DNA of 40,600 nt from Lachnospiraceae bacterium (GTDB lineage Bacteria > Bacillota > Clostridia > Lachnospirales > Lachnospiraceae), in the NCBI GenBank assembly GCA_016281275.1, contig JAEEIH010000191.1:1-40600 (forward strand), read 5' to 3'. Both the position numbers and the translations under genes were made by a program. Positions 15,900-24,155 of this stretch are shown piece after piece. The notes under the pieces are model-generated. The model was not told the DNA's origin. It did no database searches and saw only the letters and a program-made list of their open reading frames with translations. Each line of letters opens with the position of its first letter. Position 1 is the stretch's first letter.

Positions 15900-16171
15900 C
15901 CTCTTCTGATCTCCTTGACGGGGATATTGGCGTAAAGAACCGGAACCAAACCTTCACCGTTCTCGCCCTCCGTCTGCTGAATCTTGATATCAAGTCCCGC
16001 AACGTCGATTTCGATGTATTTCGAGATGACGCTGATGATATCGTTTTTAATCTTCTCCATGATCTCGGGCGAGCATCCTGCCCTGTCCGATGCAAGAGCA
16101 AGCTGAAGTCTGCCCTTGGCTATGTTACTTGAAGAGACTGTTTTCTTTTTGAATATATCTAAAAATGACAT
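15896..16171 (-). CDS. minE: MinE, Min-system topological specificity factor
   Basis: 91 residues, near the usual size. The N-terminal helix SFLDIFKKK binds membrane, and the anti-MinCD segment (IAKGRLQLALASDR) and the C-terminal dimer domain ending in VKEIRRG follow. MinE stimulates MinD ATPase and keeps the MinCD inhibitor away from midcell. AGAGGGG precedes the ATG at 16171. The stop overlaps the rodA start by four bases. A MinE in a Gram-positive with DivIVA is seen in Clostridia but not Bacillus. Confidence 0.93.
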   Translation of the reverse strand: MSFLDIFKKKTVSSSNIAKGRLQLALASDRAGCSPEIMEKIKNDIISVISKYIEIDVAGLDIKIQQTEGENGEGLVPVLYANIPVKEIRRG

Positions 16172-16204
16172 GTTAAAACCCCTCTCTGCGCTGATAGCAT
16201 GTTA

Positions 16205-16990
16205 TCATTTCTTTCTGCCGAACAATCTTCCGAAGAAACCTTTCTTTGAATTGAGGTCAAGGAAAGGAACATCCTCGCCGGCAAGTCTCTTGCATATGTT
16301 CATGTAAGCCTGACCCGCAAGTGTATCGTTTCCGACAAGTGGTTCACCGTTGTTTGTGGAGATAACTATATTTTCGTCATCCGGAACAATACCGATAAGG
16401 TCTATGGCAAGAATATCGACAACATCCTGACTCGACATCATGTCACCACGGGCAACCATATCGATTCTGAGCCTGTTGACAATAAGCTGTGTCTTTTTCA
16501 TTTCGTTGGCTTCGAGAAGACCAACGATACGGTCGGCGTCCCTTACCGCCGAAACCTCGGGCGTCGTTACGACAAGCGCCCTGTCGGCACCTGCAATGGC
16601 ATTCCTGAAGCCTTGCTCTATACCGGCGGGACAGTCCATGATCACAAAATCAAAATCGTCCTTGAGCTGGTCACAAAGCTGTTTCATTTCATCTGGTGTA
16701 ACGGCTGTTTTGTCTCTCGTCTGTGCCGAAGGAAGGAGGTAGAGGTTGTTATATCTCTTGTCCTTGATAAGAGCCTGCTTTATACGGCAGTTCCCTTCGA
16801 TGACATCAACAAGATTGTACACGATCCTGTTCTCGAGACCCATTACCACGTCAAGATTACGCAGTCCGATGTCGGTGTCGATGAGAACGACTTTTTTGTC
16901 GAGTTTCGCAAGACCTGTTCCTACATTGGCTGTAGTAGTGGTCTTACCGACTCCGCCTTTACCGGATGTGACAACAATTACTTCTCCCAT
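16205..16990 (-). CDS. minD: MinD septum-site ATPase
   Basis: 261 residues. The deviant Walker A KGGVGKTT (11-18) holds the signature Lys11 and Lys16. DTDIGLRNLD, the DCPAGIEQGF block and the C-terminal amphipathic targeting helix (KKGFFGRLFGRKK, last 13 residues) are clear. MinD binds membrane with ATP and recruits MinC and MinE. The ATG at 16990 is one base from the minC stop, with GGAGG inside the end of minC, giving coupled translation. Confidence 0.97.
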   Translation of the reverse strand: MGEVIVVTSGKGGVGKTTTTANVGTGLAKLDKKVVLIDTDIGLRNLDVVMGLENRIVYNLVDVIEGNCRIKQALIKDKRYNNLYLLPSAQTRDKTAVTPDEMKQLCDQLKDDFDFVIMDCPAGIEQGFRNAIAGADRALVVTTPEVSAVRDADRIVGLLEANEMKKTQLIVNRLRIDMVARGDMMSSQDVVDILAIDLIGIVPDDENIVISTNNGEPLVGNDTLAGQAYMNICKRLAGEDVPFLDLNSKKGFFGRLFGRKK

Positions 16991-16991
16991 T

Positions 16992-17675
16992 TCATTCTTC
17001 CTCCGTCTCCGTTAATTTTATCTCGTTGATTATATTTTTCCCCGCAGGTTCGATGTAGATCGTATCGTTTTCAAGAAACGCAATCCTCGGCTGTAATGCC
17101 GTCTTGGATTTATCGGGCTTGTCGGGCGCACGGGCTATCGTATCGGCTATCCTGACCTGCATGGGATTCATCTCGAGCGCAAATATGAAAGCGTTTTTGT
17201 TACCCAGCGCACCGGCAAACGCCGTTCCTTTAATTGCGCCGAGAACAATGATATTGCCGTTTGAGATGACCGATGCTCCGGGGTTTATATCTCCGAGTAT
17301 TATAATGCTGTTTTCGGTATCCAGAGACTGTCCGGAACGAAGATTTCCTTTATAAAATCTCGCAAGATAAGGATCCTTCATAAGGTCCCGCGTGACCTTG
17401 ACTTCGGCGGCCCGATCCATCTCATGCATGCTTTCGTAGTAGGCTGTAACTTCCAGATTACAGTTTTCTGAAATTACATTAAGCAGTTCCGTGCGCTGTT
17501 TATCCGTCAGAACCATTCCGTCGAAGGCTATCGCCATTTTGGAATCACCGAGCAGCGAAGCAGATGCCTTAAATTTTGCCGCAAGTGCGGACTTTATTTC
17601 ATCAAAGGATTTACTGTCATCAAGGATAACGGTTATGCCGTTCGTACTTGCCTTAATCGTAACAGTACTCTCCAT
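16992..17675 (-). CDS. minC: MinC division inhibitor
   Basis: 227 residues. A variable N-terminal domain (1-105) that would bind FtsZ is followed by the C-terminal beta-helix (about 110-215; RSGQSLDTENSIIILGDINPGASVISNGNIIVLGAIKGTAFAG pattern, given here only as a description of the glycine-rich turns). The beta-helix dimerises and binds MinD. AGGAG is eight bases before the ATG at 17675. It is the first of minCDE, between PBP2 and minD. Confidence 0.93.
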   Translation of the reverse strand: MESTVTIKASTNGITVILDDSKSFDEIKSALAAKFKASASLLGDSKMAIAFDGMVLTDKQRTELLNVISENCNLEVTAYYESMHEMDRAAEVKVTRDLMKDPYLARFYKGNLRSGQSLDTENSIIILGDINPGASVISNGNIIVLGAIKGTAFAGALGNKNAFIFALEMNPMQVRIADTIARAPDKPDKSKTALQPRIAFLENDTIYIEPAGKNIINEIKLTETEEE

Positions 17676-17693
17676 TGCATGTTCTCCTTTCCG

Positions 17694-20570
17694 TCAGTCG
17701 GATACGACAATGTTTGTAACGTTCGTTGTGGTAAGATCGCCGCTCAGCAGAGCTTCTTTATTCTCGTCATTGAAGTAGAGACCGTACACTTCCCTGGCGA
17801 GCTTTGCCGCATTCGCCGAGGCGTAACCGTTGGGAATAACAACCGTAACGCTTATCTGCGGGTCGTCGTAGGGAGCAAACGAAATGAACAGAGCGTGACT
17901 CGGGTGAGTCAGACTGACCTGAGCAGTTCCTGTTTTGCCTGCTACCTCGAATCCGAGATCCCCGTAAAGATTGTTAAGGCTGTTGGCCGATGTGTTAACA
18001 ACGTTATACATACCTTTCTGAACAGCATTCCATTCCGAATCCGAGTAAATATCAATCTGATTATACACTTCCGCCTGATTATCTTCAATTGTATTTTTTT
18101 CTTTGTTTTCTATTCTGTCGACAAGAGAAAGATTGAAAACAGTGCCTTTGTTGGCGACGGCAGTAACATATCTTGATATCTGAACAGGTGCAAACGCATG
18201 ATAATATCCGATGGATGTTCTTACAGCGTCCGTACTTGAAATCGCAGGAAGGGATTCAGGTACTTCAATGCCCGATTTTGTGGAAAGACCGAACAATGAA
18301 GCCGTATTCTGTATCTTTGAAATACCGAGCGAATCGCTGTACATTCCGGTCTGATCGAGCGACATCTCATATCCCACTTCATAAAAGAAATAATTGCATG
18401 AATGCTGTATTGCCTGGGTAAGATTGATCGAACCGTGATTATCGGGGTATTTCCAACATTTTGGTGAAGGATCTACAAGCTCGAATATTCCTTTGTCGGT
18501 GATCTTTGTCTGCGTGGTGATAATACCTTCTCTGAGCCCGGCAAGTGCCATTAGTGGTTTGAAGGTCGAACCTGTGGCGGTAACCTGCATGGCGGGTCTG
18601 TTAAGAAGTGGCGTCGCTTTGTTGTTGATCAGCTTTTGGTAATAGTCCCAGTCAATCTTATTTGCAAGTCTGTTGCTGTCATAGCTCGGATATGTAACGA
18701 TCGCTATTACGTCTCCCGTATTTACATCGGTAATTACGATCGAACCCGAACACGGTTCAAGTGCAAGCATGCCGGGAGTGATCTCAAGGGTTTCGAGCTT
18801 ATTAAGCACGAAATTATATGCCGAAATGCTTCCGCTCGAAAGCTTGTTGTAATCATTGGCGTTGTATTCAATGATCCCCTGATCGTAAAGAAGGAGGCAG
18901 ACGTCCCGACCTGCCAGAGTCAGATTGAATACAAGCATTCTGTAGAGGATTTTGTCAAAATCCTCGTTGTTGTTAAGTATGATGAAAATTTTGTCTAGGA
19001 TTTTTTGGTATGTTTCTTCATTGGTGTTATAGTCGTCTGCGACGTTTATGGTCGAAAGATCGACCCATTGGCTGTCTATCGTATATCTGATAAAATCGCA
19101 GAGCGAAATGCGGTTGTCGATGTATTTGACGTACATAGGATCCTTTTCGCTTATGAGATCCTTTTTTATTATGTTGTTGTTTTTCAGTAGTGAATAAATA
19201 AATGAAACATATTCCATCGATTCTTCATCAAGTTCGCTGTTCTTTATCGGATTGTCGTAATCAAGTATTTTGCGGATGAGGTTGAATACTGATGATTTCT
19301 TTTGAAGATAGATTCCGTACACCTTTTTTTCGAGAGCAGTGGCTTCGGGGTCTTCAAAATGCTTGAAATCAATGACGGAATTGTCGAAGAAAGCATTATA
19401 GACCTCGTAGATCGGGATGGTGATCTGCGAAGCCGACTTACCCTTTCCGCCGTAGCTGAAGGAGTTGACTATCTTTGAACGGAGTATTGCCGCGATATTG
19501 TTCTCGAGAATATGATAAAGCGCTATCTGAAGCTCTCTGTCGAGGGTCAGATATATATCTGATCCAGCAACGGGGTTTGTTATTGTTTCTGTTGAAAGGA
19601 CCTTTCCGCTTCCCGTAAGAGAAAGGTTAACCTTTCCCTTTTGACCGCGAAGCATCTTGTCGAGTTCTTTTTCGATTCCTGTCTTTCCAATCTGGTCGGA
19701 AGTGTTATAGATAGGTTCTTCAAGATCTTCCGAATCGTTCAGGTCTTCCATCTCCTCTTCGCTGACATTGCCGGTATAACCGATTATATGTGAGAAGTAG
19801 AGCGTATCGTAGTATTTTCGTGTGGAGACCTGTTTGATTTCGACTCCGAGAAGTGAAGCCGAGTTCTCTTCTATTGCGGCAATTGTTTTTTTATCAACAT
19901 TTGTGCAGACCGTGAACTGCGCGTACTGGGGATTGAGCGTAAAAAGAGCGTATCTGACCGACATTATCTTAAGAGCTTCGGAAATCGTATAATCATCGCT
20001 TATACCGAACATACGGCTGGCTTTATCGCCGTTCTTAAGGAAATCAAACACTTCGGCAGCGGTTGCCGCAACCTGTTCGGGAGAAAGATCGGAAACACTC
20101 TTTAATCCATAAGCGTTTTTCTTGAAACGAAGAAGAGCCATATCCTTAAGATTAAAGATAAATTCCCCGTTTTGATATTCTATGGCAAAATCAAGCTCCA
20201 GGGTTTTGTTATTCTTCTCTATGATCTTGATAAGCTTCGAGATCATTTCGTTCTTTTCCTGGTTGGTCGTGAGAAGCGCGCTGTTACCCATGACAATGTT
20301 ATAGCTTTCGGTATTGTCTGCCAGGGTGTTGCCGTTTTTGTCGAAAATACGTCCCCTTGTACTATCCGTAAACCTGTATTGATTTGTTTTATATGATGAA
20401 CCTGTTGTGACTACATTTACGGAACCGTTTGTCTGAGCGCCCGATTCAAGCACCTGAAGATCGTAAACCCTGACGATGAGTATGACAAACAAGACCGTTG
20501 CCAGAAGAGTCAGGTAGATAAGTCTTGAGCTGAATATTCTTTTCAGTTTTTCAAGTATGATATCTAACAT
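17694..20570 (-). CDS. mrdA: Class B penicillin-binding protein 2 with large insertion
   Basis: 958 residues, much longer than the usual 600-750. Membrane segment 17-36. The non-catalytic pedestal with RGRIFDKNG (72-80) and GKTGIE (295-300) is normal. The transpeptidase motifs are STFK (668-671), SCN (724-726) and KTG (879-881). Between the first transpeptidase strand (LTLDRELQIAL, 341-351) and the next (GSIVITDVNTGDVIAIV, 609-625) lies about 230 extra residues (372-600), rich in charged helices and Asn. The enzyme cross-links new glycan strands with RodA and MreCD. Comparable insertions are known in some clostridial PBP2s as far as I recall; I cannot name a domain in it. Confidence 0.92.
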   Translation of the reverse strand: MLDIILEKLKRIFSSRLIYLTLLATVLFVILIVRVYDLQVLESGAQTNGSVNVVTTGSSYKTNQYRFTDSTRGRIFDKNGNTLADNTESYNIVMGNSALLTTNQEKNEMISKLIKIIEKNNKTLELDFAIEYQNGEFIFNLKDMALLRFKKNAYGLKSVSDLSPEQVAATAAEVFDFLKNGDKASRMFGISDDYTISEALKIMSVRYALFTLNPQYAQFTVCTNVDKKTIAAIEENSASLLGVEIKQVSTRKYYDTLYFSHIIGYTGNVSEEEMEDLNDSEDLEEPIYNTSDQIGKTGIEKELDKMLRGQKGKVNLSLTGSGKVLSTETITNPVAGSDIYLTLDRELQIALYHILENNIAAILRSKIVNSFSYGGKGKSASQITIPIYEVYNAFFDNSVIDFKHFEDPEATALEKKVYGIYLQKKSSVFNLIRKILDYDNPIKNSELDEESMEYVSFIYSLLKNNNIIKKDLISEKDPMYVKYIDNRISLCDFIRYTIDSQWVDLSTINVADDYNTNEETYQKILDKIFIILNNNEDFDKILYRMLVFNLTLAGRDVCLLLYDQGIIEYNANDYNKLSSGSISAYNFVLNKLETLEITPGMLALEPCSGSIVITDVNTGDVIAIVTYPSYDSNRLANKIDWDYYQKLINNKATPLLNRPAMQVTATGSTFKPLMALAGLREGIITTQTKITDKGIFELVDPSPKCWKYPDNHGSINLTQAIQHSCNYFFYEVGYEMSLDQTGMYSDSLGISKIQNTASLFGLSTKSGIEVPESLPAISSTDAVRTSIGYYHAFAPVQISRYVTAVANKGTVFNLSLVDRIENKEKNTIEDNQAEVYNQIDIYSDSEWNAVQKGMYNVVNTSANSLNNLYGDLGFEVAGKTGTAQVSLTHPSHALFISFAPYDDPQISVTVVIPNGYASANAAKLAREVYGLYFNDENKEALLSGDLTTTNVTNIVVSD

Positions 20571-20594
20571 TTATAATATCTCCTCTTTATAAGG

Positions 20595-21101
20595 TCATGC
20601 GTCCTTATCGAAACGAACCAGAAACAGATTACCGAAATTAATAATCCTGTATAGAATAATACTCACCAGAACTGTGTAAACCACTCTGGGGATCATTATT
20701 CTGTACAGATAAAACGAAAGATTGATCTTGCCCTGCAACAGATAAAATACAACGAAGTACATGATATTGTACAAAAATTCGCCGACCGCAGTAAGAAGTA
20801 ACGGCGTCATGTGATCTTCTTCGTCGTATATCTTGTTTGAGAAACCCGCAAGATTTCCGACTATCACGTAAAACAACGGGAAAACACCCATAACTGTGCT
20901 GTAACAGCAATCAATATAAAAGCCGCAAAGCAGTCCCGTCAGTATCGCTTTCGTACGTCCGCGCATGAAACCGACCGATACGACAAGTATCATCAGCAGG
21001 TCGGGAACAACGCCGGCAAGGGAAAACGATGAAAAAAGACCCGTCTGAAGCACGTACAGTATAAAAGATCCGAGTATTAATACAATGGTTCTAATTATCA
21101 C
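20595..21101 (-). CDS. mreD: MreD rod-shape membrane protein
   Basis: 168 residues with five to six membrane segments. Starts at a GTG (21101) with GAGG nine bases upstream, overlapping the end of mreC by 11 bases. The sequence conservation is low as usual for MreD, but the position between mreC and PBP2 and the size are diagnostic. It forms a complex with MreC that activates the RodA-PBP2 pair. Confidence 0.88.
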   Translation of the reverse strand: MIIRTIVLILGSFILYVLQTGLFSSFSLAGVVPDLLMILVVSVGFMRGRTKAILTGLLCGFYIDCCYSTVMGVFPLFYVIVGNLAGFSNKIYDEEDHMTPLLLTAVGEFLYNIMYFVVFYLLQGKINLSFYLYRIMIPRVVYTVLVSIILYRIINFGNLFLVRFDKDA

Positions 21102-21987
21102 TCTTAAAAACCTCGCTGATGCCGTCGTATTGTTCGCGCAATTGCGTGATTATGAGGACGGCGTCTATATGTTCAAAGTCAACTACCGGAGTGAGCCTGC
21201 ATTGCTGAGTCAATTTTGTAGGATCGACACCGATGTCGCTCACATATCCGATCAGGATTCCGGGCAGGTATTTGTCGCTTATATACGATGTGACAACCTC
21301 GTAATTATCATAAATCTGGGCGTTCAGACTTATCTGTGAAACGTTTATGTACCCTTTGTCAATAAGTTCAAGATCACCTGTTACTATGCATGTGTCGGAA
21401 GTTTTTAGGAACATTCCGGAAACTTTGCTCGAATCATCGATTATGGTACGTACACGCGCCCAATTACTGCCTGTTTGTGTAACTATACCAACAAGTCCGT
21501 TCCCGGCAAGGACATTCATGTCTTTCAATATGCCGTCGTCTTCACCCTTGTCGATGATAAATTCACCGCTGTAGCTGTTGGGATCCTTACTGATTACTTT
21601 GGCGGCAACCTTTTTGTACTGATCGTATAATCCGTCAAGCTCGTAAAGTTCCCTGTAATTTGAAAGCTCGTATTTTTCCTGGTTTAAAATCTGATTGGTG
21701 TTTTTAAGATCGTCTATCTGTTCACGCAGTTTTTTGTTCTCTTCTATCAAAGCATCCATATCGGAGAAATGATCGAGTGTGTCCTCGAAATAATCACCGA
21801 GGTCGTTGATGCCTTTTTGCATGGGCGCCACAACAGAACCTATGACATTCTTGACGGAGGAAAAGGTGTCCGAAAATTTGTAGGAAACAACTATTAGAAT
21901 TACACAAAAGACTGTAATACCCCAAAATACGATTTTGGGGTTTACAACAATCTTCTTTCTGACTTTATTCTTGATCTTAGGCTTCAT
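21091..21987 (-). CDS. mreC: MreC rod-shape protein
   Basis: 298 residues from the ATG at 21987. AAGGA, six bases before, lies in the end of mreB; a TTG two codons upstream is possible but has worse spacing. One membrane segment (about 18-36), a coiled coil (about 65-105) and two beta-barrel domains (about 110-285, with the GxxGLVG-like NGLVGIVTQTG and IDKGEDDGI blocks) match MreC. It links the cytoplasmic MreB track to the external wall synthases. Confidence 0.93.
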   Translation of the reverse strand: MKPKIKNKVRKKIVVNPKIVFWGITVFCVILIVVSYKFSDTFSSVKNVIGSVVAPMQKGINDLGDYFEDTLDHFSDMDALIEENKKLREQIDDLKNTNQILNQEKYELSNYRELYELDGLYDQYKKVAAKVISKDPNSYSGEFIIDKGEDDGILKDMNVLAGNGLVGIVTQTGSNWARVRTIIDDSSKVSGMFLKTSDTCIVTGDLELIDKGYINVSQISLNAQIYDNYEVVTSYISDKYLPGILIGYVSDIGVDPTKLTQQCRLTPVVDFEHIDAVLIITQLREQYDGISEVFKSDN

Positions 21988-21989
21988 GA

Positions 21990-23021
21990 TCAATCCTTAT
22001 AATTCATCTGTTTTAATACGTGTGACAGGCTTTCGAACTCGGGGTTATCGATGATCCTGCCTATACCGAGCGCTACGGAATTTGCGGGATCTTTGCAAAT
22101 GTTGATGGGTAACTCGGTTTCCGTGCCAAGCAATGTCGAAAGATCCGCAATACCGGCCGAACCGCCTGTAACATAAATGCCGGAATCAATTATATCGGAT
22201 GCGATTTCCGGAGGAGTGTGTTCAAGTATTATCTTTACGTTGTCAACGATGTTTTGCAAATGTTCCCTGATTGCCGAATAGACAAATGCGCTGTCAATTT
22301 CTTTTTCGACGGGAAGACCGCTCACAACATCACGACCGTACACTTTGATCGCTTTAACCATCTCTTCGTCGGGAAGTACGGCAGTGGCAAGATTGATCTT
22401 TATTATCTCTGCTGTTTTGTTGCCGATGATGAGATTATAATTCTTTTTGACTGCCGAAATGATATCGTCATCAAATTTGTTCCCTCCGATCGGTATCAGA
22501 CGGCTCAGCACTATACCTCCGAGGGAAAGGACGGAGATTTCGGTGGTATCGGCGCCTATATCGACTACCATGACACCGATGGCATCCGTTACATTGAGTC
22601 CGACACCGAGTGCATCGGCAATCGGTCTTTCAACTATCTTGACCTTATGAGGTTTTACGTTTGTGCTTGCAACGAGATCGATAAATGCTTTTTTTTCAAC
22701 TTCGGTAATATCATTCGGCGCGGTAACGATAAAATCACTGCCGTTTAATTTGCCGTGCTTTGCCGAAAGCTCTTCGAACACTATATTGAGCATCGCCTGC
22801 ATGTGCTTAATGTCGGCGATCACACCGTATTTTACAGGATAAGTTACCTCGATATTGGAAGGCGCTTTTCCGAACATTTCAAAAGCCTCGTCGCCAACAG
22901 CAATGATCCTGTTTCCGTCGGCAATTGCGATTATGTTCTTTGCGTCATAAACAACGCCCTCATTTTTCTTATAGATCTTGAGCACTCTTGTTCCAAGATC
23001 AAGCCCATAGGTTTTTGACAT
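21990..23021 (-). CDS. mreB: MreB/Mbl actin-like cell-shape protein
   Basis: 343 residues of an actin fold: GLDLGTRVL (phosphate-1 loop), VDIGADTTEISVLS (phosphate-2) and the adenosine-binding YVTGGSAG block near residue 295 are visible. It polymerises under the membrane and guides the elongation complex. The phosphate-1 loop differs from the usual DLGTANT by carrying TRVL; this may place it in a diverged subfamily. AGGAGG precedes the ATG at 23021. First gene of the ten-gene operon; a -10 box, a terminal hairpin and an upstream terminator are listed separately. Confidence 0.95.
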   Translation of the reverse strand: MSKTYGLDLGTRVLKIYKKNEGVVYDAKNIIAIADGNRIIAVGDEAFEMFGKAPSNIEVTYPVKYGVIADIKHMQAMLNIVFEELSAKHGKLNGSDFIVTAPNDITEVEKKAFIDLVASTNVKPHKVKIVERPIADALGVGLNVTDAIGVMVVDIGADTTEISVLSLGGIVLSRLIPIGGNKFDDDIISAVKKNYNLIIGNKTAEIIKINLATAVLPDEEMVKAIKVYGRDVVSGLPVEKEIDSAFVYSAIREHLQNIVDNVKIILEHTPPEIASDIIDSGIYVTGGSAGIADLSTLLGTETELPINICKDPANSVALGIGRIIDNPEFESLSHVLKQMNYKD

Positions 23022-23055
23022 ATCTCCTCCTGTAAAGAAATACTTATTTGCTTAC

Positions 23056-23069
23056 GTTCGCAACCGAAC
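23056..23069 (-). promoter_or_regulatory. Hairpin at 5' end of mreB transcript
   Basis: GTTCG-CAAC-CGAAC makes a 5-bp stem with a four-base loop. It begins right at the predicted start of the transcript (about seven bases after the -10 at 23077-23082), where such hairpins often protect mRNA from decay. Confidence 0.4.
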
Positions 23070-23076
23070 CTAAAGT

Positions 23077-23082
23077 ATTATA
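23077..23082 (-). promoter_or_regulatory. -10 element of the mreB operon promoter
   Basis: TATAAT on the minus strand about 55 bases before the mreB start. The expected -35 position (TTTCGT) is a poor match, so strength or an activator is uncertain. Confidence 0.5.
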
Positions 23083-23092
23083 CTATATTCAT

Positions 23093-23121
23093 AAAAAAAA
23101 CGAAACTCTTTGAAAGTGTTT
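23093..23121 (-). terminator. Terminator after miaA
   Basis: On the minus strand an AT-rich stem (AAACACTT paired with AAGAGTTT, one mismatch) is followed by CG and eight T residues. It closes the mutS-mutL-miaA unit before the mreB promoter. Confidence 0.55.
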
Positions 23122-23148
23122 TTAATAACTTGATTTGACCGGTTACGG

Positions 23149-24099
23149 TTAATCGGATCCGTTAAATGTCCGGATCATAAAGCAGATCATATCTTCTTCG
23201 TCGGCGAAATCACGTCTGTCGATATATGTGATTTCTTTTTCTCGTTTCCACCAGGTGAATTGTTTTCTGGCAAAGTGACGTGTGTCTCTTTTTATGAGCC
23301 TTACCGCCTCGTCAAAAGTGATAAGTCCGTTGAGGCAGTCATTGATTTCCTTATATGACAGTCCGAGCATTGAGATGTTTTTTTCTGTAAGTCCGGCGGC
23401 GCGAAGTGCTTTAACTTCCTCTGTAAGACCATCTTCCATCATTTTGTCGACACGTTTGTTTATTCTGTCGTATATCGCTTCCCGGTCATCTGTGATCACG
23501 AAATATTTGAAATCATAAGGTGATTCCTTTGTTCGTTCTTCAATGTTATGCTCGGAAATTTTTCGCCCTGTTATCTCATAATATTCAATGGCATGAAGCA
23601 CTTTCTTTTTGTTGTTCATATGAATTACGGCAGCGGATTCCGGATCGATCATTTGTAGGTATGCATGCATCTTCGCGGCATCTGCGCCGTCAAAGCGTGC
23701 AATGATATCTTTCCTGACATTTTCTGATGTATCGTCATCATATTCCGTAAAATCCACATCATAAAGAAGAGCTTGTATGTAAAATCCGGTCCCTCCCACA
23801 ACTATCGGAAGCTTGCCGCGCGAGGAAATTTCATAGACGGCTTTCGTTGCAAGTTCTTTGAATTTTATAACGCTGAAATCCTCCGCAGGATCACATATAT
23901 CGATAAGATGGTGCGGAATGCCGCACATTTCTTCTTTGGATATTTTGGCAGTCCCTATGTTCATTCCTTTATAGACCTGCATGGAATCGGCAGAGATTAT
24001 TTCACCGTTGAGCCTTTGGGCAATTCGTATGGAAGCAGATGTTTTACCTACAGCTGTGGGTCCTGCTATTATCATCAATCTGATTTTTCCGCTATTCAT
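23149..24099 (-). CDS. miaA: tRNA dimethylallyltransferase
   Basis: 316 residues, the normal size. P-loop GPTAVGKT (14-21), the substrate motif ADSMQVYKGMNIGTAK, PHHLID and VGGTGFYI are conserved. MiaA transfers an isopentenyl group to N6 of A37 in tRNAs that read codons starting with U. AAGGA precedes the ATG at 24099. It follows mutL, a linkage common in bacteria. Confidence 0.97.
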   Translation of the reverse strand: MNSGKIRLMIIAGPTAVGKTSASIRIAQRLNGEIISADSMQVYKGMNIGTAKISKEEMCGIPHHLIDICDPAEDFSVIKFKELATKAVYEISSRGKLPIVVGGTGFYIQALLYDVDFTEYDDDTSENVRKDIIARFDGADAAKMHAYLQMIDPESAAVIHMNNKKKVLHAIEYYEITGRKISEHNIEERTKESPYDFKYFVITDDREAIYDRINKRVDKMMEDGLTEEVKALRAAGLTEKNISMLGLSYKEINDCLNGLITFDEAVRLIKRDTRHFARKQFTWWKREKEITYIDRRDFADEEDMICFMIRTFNGSD

Positions 24100-24155
24100 G
24101 TTTTGTCCTTATCTTTCTTGAGATACGATAAGATCTTTGTGCGAATGCATGTTTT

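Noticed and set aside
17679-18176. Plus-strand open frame opposite the PBP2 C-terminus
   Set aside because: The minus strand encodes clear PBP2 motifs here; the plus frame is a shadow.
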